DNA from: Desulfosarcina sp. OttesenSCG-928-A07
GTDB lineage: Bacteria; Desulfobacterota; Desulfobacteria; Desulfobacterales; Desulfosarcinaceae
Assembly: GCA_030267325.1 (NCBI GenBank)
Contig: JAJDJS010000007.1
Span: 1-64,000 of the forward strand
Length of the DNA: 64,000 bases
Reading direction: 5' to 3'
In this document: piece by piece, positions 37,391 through 46,523 of the stretch
Layout of the letters: the number at the start of each line of letters is the position of its first letter
Numbering within the stretch: the stretch's first letter is position 1
Made by a program: the position numbers and the translations under genes
Notes under the pieces: generated by a model
The model's database searches: none
What the model saw: only the letters and a program-made list of their open reading frames with translations
What the model was told of the DNA's origin: nothing

Positions 37391-37852
37391 ATGACATCAG
37401 CCATTGCCGTTGACTTCTTCAGACTCGGCGGACCTTCTGAAAATGACGATATCCCCCTTCCCCGGTATATGACACAAAACAGCGCTGGAATGGATATCTG
37501 TGCGGCCTTAAAAACAGATGAGCTTCTGGTACCGGGTGCCATCGCGCTGATTCCAACCGGCTTTGCCATGGCCCTTCCAAAAGGATTTGAAGCCCAGATT
37601 CGCCCCCGCAGCGGATTGGCCGTAAAGCATGGCATTACCGTCATCAATGCCCCGGGCACCATTGACGCGGATTATCGGGGAGAGGTCAAGGTGGCACTCA
37701 TCAATCTGGGGCCGGAACCTGTCACCCTCAGACGGGGAGACCGGATCGCCCAGATGGTGATTCAGAAGGTCTGGCAGGCTCGGATCCATGTGGTGGAACA
37801 CTTGGATGAAACCGGCCGCGGCGCCGGCGGATTCGGCCATACCGGCCGATGA
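37391..37852 (+). CDS. dut: dUTP diphosphatase
   Basis: 153 residues from the ATG at 37391; the longer reading from 37346 starts inside a repeat. The five dUTPase motifs are visible: [39 protein letters not shown] and the Gly-rich [10 protein letters not shown]. It hydrolyses dUTP to dUMP, preventing uracil incorporation. Overlaps the next gene by ATGA. Confidence 0.95.
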   Translation: MTSAIAVDFFRLGGPSENDDIPLPRYMTQNSAGMDICAALKTDELLVPGAIALIPTGFAMALPKGFEAQIRPRSGLAVKHGITVINAPGTIDADYRGEVKVALINLGPEPVTLRRGDRIAQMVIQKVWQARIHVVEHLDETGRGAGGFGHTGR

Positions 37853-38715
37853 GGCGTGAATTCCTCATACCCGCGGCAAAACAGCCGTTTTTTGACGGGG
37901 CTGTGGCGTGCCCGCTGCAAGTATGTGTGCTGGCCAGCGGCAGCCGGGGAAACGCCACCTATGTGTCTGACGGGACCACTGCGGTTCTGATTGATGCCGG
38001 GCTTTCCGGGGTGGAGATTCAGCGCCGCATGGCCGCAAATGGGCTGTCGCCCAACAATTTAGACGCCATTATCGTCTCCCATGAACACACCGATCATATC
38101 AGCGGTGTAGGCGTTCTTTCCCGCCGGTTCAACCTGCCGGTTCACATCAACGATGCAACACACCAGGCCTGTGAAACTGCCCTGGGAAAACTGCCGGCCA
38201 TCTTTCCCTTTGCCTGCGGCGAACCTTTTGCCATTGGCTCCCTGACCCTGCACCCGTTTTCCATTTCCCATGATGCCCAGGATCCGGCGGGTTTCACCCT
38301 CAGCGGGCAGGGGATGAAAGTGGGGATTGCCACGGATCTGGGCGTGATCACGGAAATGATCCGGGTCCATCTCCGGGGCTGCCATATTCTGGTGCTGGAA
38401 GCCAATCACGATAGCCAGATGCTGATGGAAGGGCCTTATCCCTGGCCCCTGAAGCAGCGTATTCGCGGCCGCTGCGGTCATCTTTCCAATGAAGACACAA
38501 AAAATCTTGTCACAGACCTTTTCCACGATCAGTTGCGCCATGTGGTGTTGGCACACCTCAGCGAAGCAAACAACACTCCTGAAAAAGCCCTTGAAACAGT
38601 GACTCCGGCACTTTCAAACACCCGCACCCGCCTTCACGTGGCCACCCAGACCCATGGCTCCCAATGCCTGACGATCTTTTCCGATTTACCGTCCAGCGCA
38701 CTGTCTGATGAGTGA
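37849..38715 (+). CDS. Metallo-beta-lactamase-fold hydrolase (YycJ/WalJ-like)
   Basis: 288 residues. The metal motif is [14 protein letters not shown], preceded by [16 protein letters not shown] and [14 protein letters not shown], and followed by [11 protein letters not shown] and [12 protein letters not shown]. This pattern matches YycJ-type hydrolases, proposed to act as nucleases. The C-terminal [11 protein letters not shown] and [12 protein letters not shown] segments also fit. The substrate is unknown. Coupled to dut by a 4-base overlap. Confidence 0.88.
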   Translation: MRREFLIPAAKQPFFDGAVACPLQVCVLASGSRGNATYVSDGTTAVLIDAGLSGVEIQRRMAANGLSPNNLDAIIVSHEHTDHISGVGVLSRRFNLPVHINDATHQACETALGKLPAIFPFACGEPFAIGSLTLHPFSISHDAQDPAGFTLSGQGMKVGIATDLGVITEMIRVHLRGCHILVLEANHDSQMLMEGPYPWPLKQRIRGRCGHLSNEDTKNLVTDLFHDQLRHVVLAHLSEANNTPEKALETVTPALSNTRTRLHVATQTHGSQCLTIFSDLPSSALSDE

Positions 38716-39133
38716 GGCAAAAGTTCCGTAGAGATGCTTTAAAAATCGTGAAAACCCCCCATATACCATTTGACAACATCCCCTTTTTATGGTTGTTAAC
38801 GGATCTCGGCGCTTATCCGGGCATTTGGAAAGCGACCCCAAAACCGTCCAACAGCTTGGCTGCCGAAGCATCTGGCAACGCTTTTTCTTTGTGAAAGGAC
38901 TTGATCCATGGGACAGGTACCCGAGTGTTTTTCCCCGCATCGTAAATTTCCTGTTTTGCAAGCACGCCCACTCCATTCTGCCTCTTGCCGGCCCCTGATT
39001 TTTTTCGATGTCCTGTCTTCAAATCGTCCTTTTTGCCAGGAAACACAGGTGCTTTTTGGGGATTCACGGCAACCGCAGATCCTTCACAGGTAGCCGCCAT
39101 CTCCCGCATCCGGAATAAGGAAACCCAGACAAA
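38716..39133. other. Intergenic region before panC
   Basis: No supported gene. A TTGACA with no good -10 partner lies near 38774, overlapping an imperfect GACAAC/GTTGTT inverted repeat. Small open frames on both strands lack ribosome sites and recognisable protein features. The region probably carries the panC promoter. Confidence 0.35.
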
Positions 39134-39913
39134 ATGGATATCCTCCGCAGCATTGAGTCATGGAACGCGTGGCGGAACACTGTTGGTCATGACAAAAAAG
39201 TGGGCCTTGTCCCCACCATGGGGGCCCTGCACAATGGCCATCGATCCCTGATCACCCGCTGTCGCCAGGAAAATGACATCTGTGTCATCAGTATTTTTGT
39301 CAATCCCACCCAGTTTAATGATCCGTCGGATCTTTCCGCCTACCCGGTAACCACCGAGGCTGACCACAACATCTGTGAGACCGAGGGGGTGGATGCGATT
39401 TTTTCTCCGGCATACGCGGACCTGTATCCGGACAATTATCATTATCGGGTAACAGAAAACCATGACAGCCGACACCTTTGCGGTGCCCACCGGCCCGGCC
39501 ATTTTGATGGCGTACTCAGTGTGGTGATGAAACTCTTTAACCTCTCCCGCGCCCATAAAGCCTATTTCGGCGAGAAGGACTGGCAGCAGCTCCAATTGGT
39601 CAAAGGCATGGCTAAAGCTTTTTTTATGCCCATCACCATTGTGGGATGTCCCACTGTGCGGGAATCGGATGATCTGGCCATGAGTTCCCGGAATCGCCGG
39701 CTGTCCGCCGACCATCGCCGGCAGGCGGCTCGATTCCCCCATCTCTTGGCTGCTGCCGTATCTGCGGAGGAGGCGGTCCGCTTACTGGAAGCAGACGGTT
39801 TTTCCGTTGATTATGTGGAAGATTTCAAGGGGCGGCGATGCGCGGCGGTTTATTGCGGCGAGGTCCGGCTCATTGATAACATCCTGATTCCGGAAAAAAT
39901 GGAAAAATCATGA
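39134..39913 (+). CDS. panC: Pantothenate synthetase (pantoate-beta-alanine ligase)
   Basis: 259 residues, a little shorter than the usual 280. The adenylation motif is PTMGALHNGHRSLI (HxGH), with FVNPTQFNDPSDL, HFDGVLSVVMKLFN and FGEKDWQQLQLV in order. It condenses pantoate with beta-alanine using ATP. Its stop overlaps the coaX start (ATGA), placing it in a panC-coaX-panD operon. Confidence 0.95.
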   Translation: MDILRSIESWNAWRNTVGHDKKVGLVPTMGALHNGHRSLITRCRQENDICVISIFVNPTQFNDPSDLSAYPVTTEADHNICETEGVDAIFSPAYADLYPDNYHYRVTENHDSRHLCGAHRPGHFDGVLSVVMKLFNLSRAHKAYFGEKDWQQLQLVKGMAKAFFMPITIVGCPTVRESDDLAMSSRNRRLSADHRRQAARFPHLLAAAVSAEEAVRLLEADGFSVDYVEDFKGRRCAAVYCGEVRLIDNILIPEKMEKS

Positions 39914-40680
39914 TCCTCTGTCTTAATATGGGGAACACCAATATGACGGGGGGCGTTTTTGACGGACCCACGCTCAAGTTTGACTTTCGGCACCGGTCTT
40001 TTCCCCATATTTCGAGGGATGAACTGGGTCTGTTTCTTCAGGGGGTCCTTACGGCCCATGGGGTAAAGCCCCGGGACATCCGGCAGATTGCCGCCTGCTC
40101 CGTACTGCCCGAGGCCACCTATTCCCTGCACAATGCCTGCAAAGCGTATTTTTCTACCGAACCGTTCATGATCCGGACCGGCATCCGCACAGGGCTCAAA
40201 ATCCGCTACCGCAATCCCCAGGAAGTGGGGGCGGATCGAATTGCCAACGCCATTGCCGCCCTTCACCACTATCCGAATCAAAACCTGATTGTGGTCAATT
40301 TTGCCACGGCCACCACCTTGTGCGCCATCGGCGCGGACAAAACCTATCATGGGGGGGCAATTGTGCCAGGCGTGCGCACCTCGCTGTCCGCGCTGGTCAG
40401 TTGTGCGGCCAAGCTGTCCAGTGTGGAAATCCTGCCGGTTCACCAGGTGTTGGGCCGCTCAACCGCCGAGAGCATGCAGGCTGGAATGTATTACGGACAC
40501 ATGGGGATGGTCCGGGAGATTCTTTATCGTATGAAAAACGAAGCTTTCGGCAGCAGCGTGGCCACCGTGATCGGTACCGGCGAATTTTCACCCTTGTTCA
40601 ATGATTCCGGGCTTCTGGACAAAACCTGCCCCGCACTTCCGCTTGAGGGCCTGTACTTGGCCTTGAAGATGAATTCCTGA
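39910..40680 (+). CDS. coaX: Type III pantothenate kinase-like protein with Asp-to-Asn changes
   Basis: 256 residues, the usual CoaX length, in a panC-coaX-panD operon. The ASKHA fold motifs are recognisable: MGNTNMTGGVFDG at the N-terminus, GADRIANAIAALHHYP, FATATTLCAIGADKTYHGGAIVPG. Two positions differ from characterised CoaX enzymes: residue 6 is Asn where Asp normally opens the DxGNT phosphate loop, and residue 130 is Asn (VVNFATATT) where the catalytic-base Asp of VVDxGTATT is expected. Asp109 of GADRI is kept. The protein may be a divergent active kinase or may have lost kinase activity. Confidence 0.85.
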   Translation: MILCLNMGNTNMTGGVFDGPTLKFDFRHRSFPHISRDELGLFLQGVLTAHGVKPRDIRQIAACSVLPEATYSLHNACKAYFSTEPFMIRTGIRTGLKIRYRNPQEVGADRIANAIAALHHYPNQNLIVVNFATATTLCAIGADKTYHGGAIVPGVRTSLSALVSCAAKLSSVEILPVHQVLGRSTAESMQAGMYYGHMGMVREILYRMKNEAFGSSVATVIGTGEFSPLFNDSGLLDKTCPALPLEGLYLALKMNS

Positions 40681-40698
40681 ATCCAAGGAGACATCGAT

Positions 40699-41073
40699 AT
40701 GCTGATCTCAATGCTCAAATCCAAAATCCACCGCGCCACCGTTACCGGGGCTGATCTGAATTATGAAGGTTCCATCACCATTGATGCAGAGCTTCTGGCT
40801 GCCGCAAAGATGCGGGTCAACGAAAAGGTGGATATCTACAACTGTAATACCGGCGCCCGGTTTTCCACCTATGTGATTCCCGGCGCCACCGGCCAGATCT
40901 GTCTGAACGGCGCCGCAGCCCGGCTGGTTCAGGCAGGCGACAGGGTCATCATTGTCAGCTACGCTATTTTTACCGAAGCAGAAGCGGATGCGTATCAGCC
41001 GATCCTTCTGCTTATGGATGATGATAACCGGATCAAGGAAAAGAAAAGTTCTCCGCCCGAGATCATGGGATAA
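40699..41073 (+). CDS. panD: Aspartate 1-decarboxylase
   Basis: 124 residues. The self-cleavage site is Gly24-Ser25 (NYEGSITID), producing the pyruvoyl cofactor, and the N-terminal [12 protein letters not shown] is typical. It makes beta-alanine for PanC. AAGGAG upstream gives a strong start. It completes the local pantothenate set apart from panB and panE, which are not in the window. Confidence 0.96.
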   Translation: MLISMLKSKIHRATVTGADLNYEGSITIDAELLAAAKMRVNEKVDIYNCNTGARFSTYVIPGATGQICLNGAAARLVQAGDRVIIVSYAIFTEAEADAYQPILLLMDDDNRIKEKKSSPPEIMG

Positions 41074-41230
41074 CTCCGTTTTTCTCCGGGAAAAACCATC
41101 GGGAGGATGCCGGGCCGTTATTTGGGGGGGCTATCGGTAAAGGTGTATCGCTCGCTTACCTGACGAAGGTCGTGCCCCGGATGCGTGCAGACCGAATGCG
41201 CAAAGAAGATGGGGAGAAAAGATGTGCCGA

Positions 41231-41261
41231 AAATAAAAAGGGGGGCATGGCGCCCCCCTTT
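41231..41261 (-). terminator. Intrinsic terminator of the qmo operon
   Basis: AAAGGGGGG/CCCCCCTTT (41237-41245 and 41253-41261) forms a 9-base stem. On the minus strand it is followed by TTTTTATTTT, 22 bases past the qmoC stop. Confidence 0.85.
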
Positions 41262-41282
41262 CCCATTCCATATACACCTGTT

Positions 41283-42431
41283 TTATTTCCGACCGCTGTA
41301 TTCCTGGTAGGTCATGGCCACTGTCCGGTAGACAATGTGAGCCAGTTTGGAAAACGGGGTATATGCGAAAAGTACCCATACAGAGATGAGGTGCAGAAAA
41401 TAAATAATGGCGGAAAGACCGTAGCTGCCGTTGAGTCTCAGCATTTCAGTCAGCATGCCGGTAATGCCCAGGGTCAGTACCAGTCCGATCAGATACCAGT
41501 CCCAATAGCTGGAAATCTGATCTTTCTTGTCCAACCGATTTTTCAGCAGTAAAATACCGCCGATCACCAGGCAGATACCGCTGATATTGGCCAGCCATTT
41601 GATGGGGTTGATCTGCTGATAGGGGCCTTCAATATGAAACACCCACTCGCCGATGAAAAAACAGGCGGTGACAATAAAAAGCCCGATAAAACTGAACAGC
41701 ACCATCATATGGGCGGTTGAACGCTCTTTGTTTTCACTGCACTCGTTGAACCGCTCATGCTTCATGATGGTGGGAAGCACCTTGACAAAGGTCTTGGCAA
41801 ATTCAATGGGATCAATTTTCTCTTTGTTGGTTTTTCCCTCTTTCAGGGCATTGGCGTGCATGTCCGCCACAAACCGTTTCAGCCCCAGCGCAAAAATCGC
41901 AATAGCACTGAGAAAGGTGGGGATCATGATGATGTCCACCAGATAGTTGTTGATGTAATCCGACTGCCACAGATGCTCGCCCACGGGGGCAAAGTTCAGC
42001 CAGTTAATCCCCACAATCTTGAAAAGCAGCCCCAGAACCAGAATGATCACCGCCGGAATGGTCAGCAGAATGGGGAGTTTTTTGGGATCACTGACCATTT
42101 TGGCAATGGATTTGGGTTTTGCATATTCAATGACGGTTGCCGCTCGAACCGCGCCCAGTACATCGGCCGGTTTAGCGCCACGGGGGCACAGGGTGGAGCA
42201 GTCGCCGCAGTTGTGGCACAGCCAGACATCACCGTTACCGATCAGGCGATCTTTGAGTCCCCAGGATGTAGCGATCATCTCTTTGCGGGGAAACGGTTTG
42301 GTGTCCGGAGAAATGGGACAGGCCACGGCACAGGTGGCGCACTGAAAGCATTTTTTGACATCAGCGCCGCCCAGCCGGACCACTTCTTTGATAAAACTCA
42401 CATCAGGTTCAACCAGATATGAATCTGCCAT
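41283..42431 (-). CDS. qmoC: QmoC, quinone-interacting membrane-bound oxidoreductase subunit C
   Basis: 382 residues. The N-terminal half is HdrC-like with two four-cysteine cluster motifs (CFQCATCAVACP and CHNCGDCSTLCP). The C-terminal half has about six membrane helices of the NarI/HdrE cytochrome b type. It anchors the Qmo complex and should oxidise menaquinol. The ATG at 42431 has AGGAGG upstream. A 167-base spacer with a hairpin separates it from qmoB. Confidence 0.96.
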   Translation of the reverse strand: MADSYLVEPDVSFIKEVVRLGGADVKKCFQCATCAVACPISPDTKPFPRKEMIATSWGLKDRLIGNGDVWLCHNCGDCSTLCPRGAKPADVLGAVRAATVIEYAKPKSIAKMVSDPKKLPILLTIPAVIILVLGLLFKIVGINWLNFAPVGEHLWQSDYINNYLVDIIMIPTFLSAIAIFALGLKRFVADMHANALKEGKTNKEKIDPIEFAKTFVKVLPTIMKHERFNECSENKERSTAHMMVLFSFIGLFIVTACFFIGEWVFHIEGPYQQINPIKWLANISGICLVIGGILLLKNRLDKKDQISSYWDWYLIGLVLTLGITGMLTEMLRLNGSYGLSAIIYFLHLISVWVLFAYTPFSKLAHIVYRTVAMTYQEYSGRK

Positions 42432-42474
42432 GGGTAACCTCCTCACTTCGGCATGAACATCAATTTGGATGGAA

Positions 42475-42500
42475 AAAGACGGCGGAGATCATCCGTCTTT
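42475..42500 (-). promoter_or_regulatory. Hairpin in the qmoB-qmoC spacer, possible attenuator
   Basis: On the minus strand AAAGACGG (42500-42493) pairs with CCGTCTTT (42482-42475), followed by two more T. It is terminator-like but with a short T-run, so it may reduce rather than stop transcription into qmoC. Confidence 0.45.
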
Positions 42501-42598
42501 CCCCAGAATTTGTCAATCAGACAGCGTGGTATTCAGCTCGCAACAGCTTGAAAAATATACTTTTTACAAATTCACGCCATTGCATTGGATGACACTGT

Positions 42599-44938
42599 TT
42601 AGAAGCCCTTGAACGGGTTGGGGCCCAGGGCCTCAATGGACTCCACAAAATCGTTGATCATTTTGGGGAGCTTGTCATATTCGTCGATCGCCACTTCAAA
42701 CTGGGCCACGCGCTCATTTTCAAGGGCCAGGCTGGCCAGGGCCTCACCAATCTTTTTCATGCGGATGGACGCCAGTTCAGAGCCCTTCACAAAGTGGCAC
42801 TGGTAATCATCCCCATGCTTGCAACCCAGGAGGAAAACGCCGTCCATTCCCTGGGAAAGCGCATCCTTGATCCAGATCACGTTCATGGACCCCAGGCACC
42901 GGATGGGAATGAATCGGACATCCGCAGAGTAGGAAAGTCCGTTGAGGCCCGCCATATCCAGGGCCGGATAAGCGTCGTTTTCGCAGACCAGTCCCAGGAT
43001 TCGGAGAGGCGGCTCAGTGTAGTCGTCGGTTGAAGGCACCTTGATGGATTTCACCATGGAACCGATGCTGTCAATATTGTAATCGGCAAACCCGATGATA
43101 CGTTCGGGGCAGGCGCCCATACAGGTTCCGCACCGGCGGCAGCGGGTGGGATTGGGTTTCGGTGTTCCCTTTTCGTCGTCATCCAGGGCGCCGAAGGGGC
43201 ATTCCTCGGTGCAGCGCTTGCACTGGGTGCACCGCTGGAAGAAGAAATCCGGGAAGGTCATGTCGCCGGATCGCGGATGCACCGCAACGCCCCGGTTGAC
43301 GGATTCCAGACACTGGATCGCCTTGAGGGCCGCGCCGGCGGCATCTTCAATGCACTCTTCCATGGTCATGGACCGACGGATGGCGCCGGCCGCATAAATG
43401 CCGGTCCGCTGGGTTTCATAAGGAAAGCAGATAAAGTTGGAATCCACATACCCGTTGAAAAGCCCGATATCCCGGAAACCCGGTCCCTGGCGATAAGCCA
43501 GGTTGATTACCGGATCGTCCTTGGTTGCCGGAACCATGCCGGCGGCCAGCACCACCAGATCCGCCTTGACCTTGAGTTTTTCGCCCAAAAGGGTGTTTTC
43601 CGCCTCAACCATCATGGCATCGCCGCTTTTGGAGACTTCCATCACCGCGCCCTTGGTCATGAAAATACCCGGATCCTGCTGGAGTCCCTTGTAGAACAGC
43701 TCGGAAAATCCAGGGGTGCGCATGTGCTGGTAGAAAATATACGCTTTTCCGTCTTCTTCATAATCTTCCCGCACATATTTGGCCTGTTTCAGAGCCACCA
43801 TGCTGGTCACGGAACCGGCATAGGGAAAATCGCTGTCAGACTGGTCTTTTCCGGGACTCTGGACAAACACAACGGATTTGGCGGGCTTGCCATCCGAGGG
43901 ACGGGTGATTTTGCCGGATTTGGCAATTTCTTCAAATTGATGGTTGGTGATCACATCCGGCAGCGTACCGAATCCCAGATGGGCGTAATCACCCTCCTTA
44001 AGATCATCCGGACGCCATCCCGCCGCCAGAATCACCGCGCCGAACTTTTCGCCGTCCGGATCCAGGGTGAGGATGTCGTTTCTGCCTTCGTTGTAGGTTT
44101 TGTAAAGCTCGGCCTGTTTTTCAACGTCCAGTTCCTTTCCGTTTTCATCCACTTTCATTTCCGGGGGAAGGGGGAACGGGACGTCAAAGGGAATTTTTTC
44201 GCCGGGCTTTTTGAAGGTCACGGTAAAGTCGCCAGGCTGGCCGGCAATACGGGCCACCACGGTTCCGGTCTTGACGGTGATGCTGGAAAAGGACTGCACT
44301 TCCCTGATTTTGTCGGCCACGATGGGGGAAATCAGGGCATCATAGGGTGCGGAAACCGGGATCTGTTTGCGAACGCCGGCGGCAAACCCGCCCAGACTGT
44401 CGCTTTTTTCAACAATGGTCACCGCATAACCGGCCTTTGCCGCGTCGACAGCTGCAGACATACCGGCAATACCACCGCCCAGAACAAGGATATTTCTGGA
44501 AAAGGTTTCCAGCTTATACGGCTCGGGCAGGTTGACTTTTTCAACCCGGATCATCCCCATTCGGATGTAGTCTTCGGCCATCATCTGAACACGGTCGAAA
44601 TAGTCTTCATCTGCCTTCTGTTCTTCGGTGAGCGGTGGAAACTCGCTCCGCGGATGGGACCAGGCAACGCCTTCCCGCAGGTTGACGCGGTCCACAATGC
44701 AGCCGTCAAAACGGAAAATATCAGAATTCACCCGGCGCGAACAGGCGGCAATCACCAGGCTGTTGGTACCGGCGGCAATGTCTTTTTGAATCAGGCCAAT
44801 CCCGTCTTTCCCGCAGAGAAACGGGTGGGTTTTGACCGGCACGCCCTCTTCTTCCGGAATCCCGCACAGGGCTTTTACATCCAGCGCTTCCCCGATGCCG
44901 CAACCTTCGCAGATATAAACACCATATTTTTTACTCAT
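42599..44938 (-). CDS. qmoB: QmoB, quinone-interacting membrane-bound oxidoreductase subunit B
   Basis: 779 residues. A HdrA-like flavoprotein: FAD motif LVLGGGIAGMSAAVDAAKAG (about residues 151-170), two 4Fe-4S motifs (CTQCKRCTEECP and CRRCGTCMGACP), and a C-terminal MvhD/HdrA-like domain with LGCKHGDDYQCHF. It is soluble and binds QmoA and QmoC. AGGAGG upstream; starts 9 bases after qmoA. The final part is typical of QmoB and absent from QmoA. Confidence 0.96.
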   Translation of the reverse strand: MSKKYGVYICEGCGIGEALDVKALCGIPEEEGVPVKTHPFLCGKDGIGLIQKDIAAGTNSLVIAACSRRVNSDIFRFDGCIVDRVNLREGVAWSHPRSEFPPLTEEQKADEDYFDRVQMMAEDYIRMGMIRVEKVNLPEPYKLETFSRNILVLGGGIAGMSAAVDAAKAGYAVTIVEKSDSLGGFAAGVRKQIPVSAPYDALISPIVADKIREVQSFSSITVKTGTVVARIAGQPGDFTVTFKKPGEKIPFDVPFPLPPEMKVDENGKELDVEKQAELYKTYNEGRNDILTLDPDGEKFGAVILAAGWRPDDLKEGDYAHLGFGTLPDVITNHQFEEIAKSGKITRPSDGKPAKSVVFVQSPGKDQSDSDFPYAGSVTSMVALKQAKYVREDYEEDGKAYIFYQHMRTPGFSELFYKGLQQDPGIFMTKGAVMEVSKSGDAMMVEAENTLLGEKLKVKADLVVLAAGMVPATKDDPVINLAYRQGPGFRDIGLFNGYVDSNFICFPYETQRTGIYAAGAIRRSMTMEECIEDAAGAALKAIQCLESVNRGVAVHPRSGDMTFPDFFFQRCTQCKRCTEECPFGALDDDEKGTPKPNPTRCRRCGTCMGACPERIIGFADYNIDSIGSMVKSIKVPSTDDYTEPPLRILGLVCENDAYPALDMAGLNGLSYSADVRFIPIRCLGSMNVIWIKDALSQGMDGVFLLGCKHGDDYQCHFVKGSELASIRMKKIGEALASLALENERVAQFEVAIDEYDKLPKMINDFVESIEALGPNPFKGF

Positions 44939-44947
44939 GGGTACCTC

Positions 44948-46225
44948 CTACCTTTTCACCAGGGTTTGAATGGCTTTCAGGGCTATGCCGGTCGCATTCT
45001 GGTTGGATGAAATCACATCCGCCGGTTTGTTGGCACAACCGGCGGCAAACATACCGCCCTTGGCATAGTCGTTAATGAAAAAGCCGTCATCATTCATCGC
45101 AAGGTCCGCAGGCGGTTTAGCACCCGCCGCCGTGGGCTGCATGCCGGTGGCCAGGACCACCATGTCCACGGTCTGGTGAATTTTTTCGCCGGTAACCGCA
45201 TTTTCGGCAACCACGGTGATATTTCGGGTCGCCGGATCTTCGCTGACTTCGGCAACCTTTCCCTTGATCAGGATCACGCCCGGATCCTGCTTGATCGTGT
45301 TATAAAACTTTTCGTAGCGATCACCGGGAGAGCGGATGTCAATATAGAAGATGTAAACCTTGGTGTCCGGATACTGGGCCCGGATGTAGGTGGCGTGCTT
45401 CAGGGAGGCCATGCAGCAGATGTAGGAACAGTAGGGAAGGTGATTTTCGTCCCGGGAGCCGGCACATTGCACAAAGGCCACGCTTTCCGGGGCTTTTTTA
45501 TCAGACGGGCGAACAATCTGCCCCTGTGTGGGGCCGTTTTTGGCGGCCTGGCGCTCCAGCATCATGTTGGTGATGATGTTGTCGTACTGACCGAATCCCA
45601 GGTTGTCGATCCGGTGGGCATCGTAGGGTTCCCAGCCGGTGGCCCAGACAATGGCACCAACGGAAAAGTCAACGGTTTTGGGTTGCATGTCAACATCCAC
45701 CGCATCATATTTACAGGCGGTTTTGACTTTTTCCGCATCATCTGTGCCAATGATCTGGGGTGAGATCACATACCGGGCGGGAAAGGCCATGTCAAAAGGC
45801 AGATAAGCCCCTTTTGTCCGGCACATGCCCAGGTTGTAGGTATCTGACACTTCGGTCTCACACACCTTGGCGCAATCTCCGCAGCAGGTGCAATTTTCAT
45901 TGACGTACCGGGGCAAAATTTTTACGGTGGCCGTGTAATTTCCAGGACCGCCGCTGACAGCCTCCACCTCTGCCAGGGTCAGCACCTTGATCCGGGGATT
46001 GTCCTTGATTCGCCGGAAGTTGATTTCAAGGCCGCAGGTGGGCGGGCACAGTTTGGGAAAATATTGGTTGAGCTGTGCCACCCTCCCGCCCAGATAGGGA
46101 TTTTTCTCCACCAGCAACACTTCATACCCCACCTCAGCGGCCTCAAGGGCCGTGGTCAGACCGGCAATACCACCGCCAACCACCATCATGCTTCCACTCG
46201 CAGGGGCTGCTTTGTCGTTTGTCAT
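44948..46225 (-). CDS. qmoA: QmoA, quinone-interacting membrane-bound oxidoreductase subunit A
   Basis: 425 residues from the ATG at 46225, which has GGAGGG upstream; the open frame continues to 46399 but through inverted repeats with no start signal. HdrA-like flavoprotein: MMVVGGGIAGLTTALEAAEV, LVEKNPYLGGRVAQLN, cluster cysteines in CTCCGDCAKVCE, and VDMVVLATGMQP. With QmoB it is thought to pass electrons, perhaps with bifurcation or confurcation, to AprBA. Confidence 0.96.
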   Translation of the reverse strand: MTNDKAAPASGSMMVVGGGIAGLTTALEAAEVGYEVLLVEKNPYLGGRVAQLNQYFPKLCPPTCGLEINFRRIKDNPRIKVLTLAEVEAVSGGPGNYTATVKILPRYVNENCTCCGDCAKVCETEVSDTYNLGMCRTKGAYLPFDMAFPARYVISPQIIGTDDAEKVKTACKYDAVDVDMQPKTVDFSVGAIVWATGWEPYDAHRIDNLGFGQYDNIITNMMLERQAAKNGPTQGQIVRPSDKKAPESVAFVQCAGSRDENHLPYCSYICCMASLKHATYIRAQYPDTKVYIFYIDIRSPGDRYEKFYNTIKQDPGVILIKGKVAEVSEDPATRNITVVAENAVTGEKIHQTVDMVVLATGMQPTAAGAKPPADLAMNDDGFFINDYAKGGMFAAGCANKPADVISSNQNATGIALKAIQTLVKR

Positions 46226-46290
46226 GCTATCCCTCCGTGCATCATTGTTTCTGAAAAATGATGAAAATGCAGGCAACTTACCTGTACTTT

Positions 46291-46303
46291 CGGGTAATAC
46301 CCG
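46291..46303. promoter_or_regulatory. GGGTANTACCC palindrome 1 upstream of qmoA
   Basis: CGGGTAATACCCG is a perfect 6+1+6 palindrome about 70 bases before the qmoA start. A second copy of the core lies at 46411-46421. Such paired dyads look like operator sites; the regulator is unknown. Confidence 0.5.
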
Positions 46304-46316
46304 TGATTGAAACCGG

Positions 46317-46372
46317 AAACCGGCATCTGGAAATCGCCACACCGGAAAAACCGGATCTCCAGGTGCCGGTTT
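46317..46372 (-). promoter_or_regulatory. Large hairpin in the qmoA leader
   Basis: 46317-46334 and 46355-46372 are an 18-base inverted repeat with one G-T and one mismatched pair, enclosing a smaller CCGG/CCGG hairpin. No T-run follows on either strand, so it is more likely an RNA stabiliser or regulatory structure than a terminator. Confidence 0.5.
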
Positions 46373-46410
46373 CAGGTTCCAAAAACATCGGAGCGGCATG
46401 CTGTCAAATT

Positions 46411-46446
46411 GGGTACTACCCGAAATAATTTCCTATTATTTCGGTA
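46411..46446. promoter_or_regulatory. GGGTANTACCC palindrome 2 and adjoining dyad
   Basis: GGGTACTACCC (46411-46421) repeats the core found at 46291. It runs into a CCGAAATAAT/ATTATTTCGG inverted repeat with a TTCCT centre, ending at about 46444. All lie between the aprA terminator and qmoA, where the qmo promoter should be. Confidence 0.5.
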
Positions 46447-46484
46447 ATAAAAACCTCCAGGCGCATAAACCCACGCCTGGAGGT
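46447..46484 (-). terminator. Intrinsic terminator of aprBA
   Basis: A perfect 10-base stem CCTCCAGGCG/CGCCTGGAGG (46454-46463 and 46474-46483). On the minus strand it is followed by TTTTTATT, 40 bases after the aprA stop. It separates the aprBA transcript from qmoABC. Confidence 0.9.
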
Positions 46485-46523
46485 GATCAGTGTTACATCG
46501 CTATACCATCTGCTGGCAACTCA

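Noticed and set aside
38813..39109. Small open frames on both strands in the spacer before panC.
   Set aside because: No ribosome sites, no recognisable domain and composition unlike the neighbouring genes.
43277..45010. A 577-codon open frame on the plus strand opposite qmoB and the end of qmoA.
   Set aside because: The opposite strand encodes conserved QmoB and QmoA with cofactor motifs; the plus-strand frame has no family resemblance and is His/Gly/Phe-rich as typical for an antisense frame.
46226..46399. A 58-codon N-terminal extension of qmoA.
   Set aside because: It would translate the large inverted repeat and palindromes; the ATG at 46225 has GGAGGG and matches the QmoA start.
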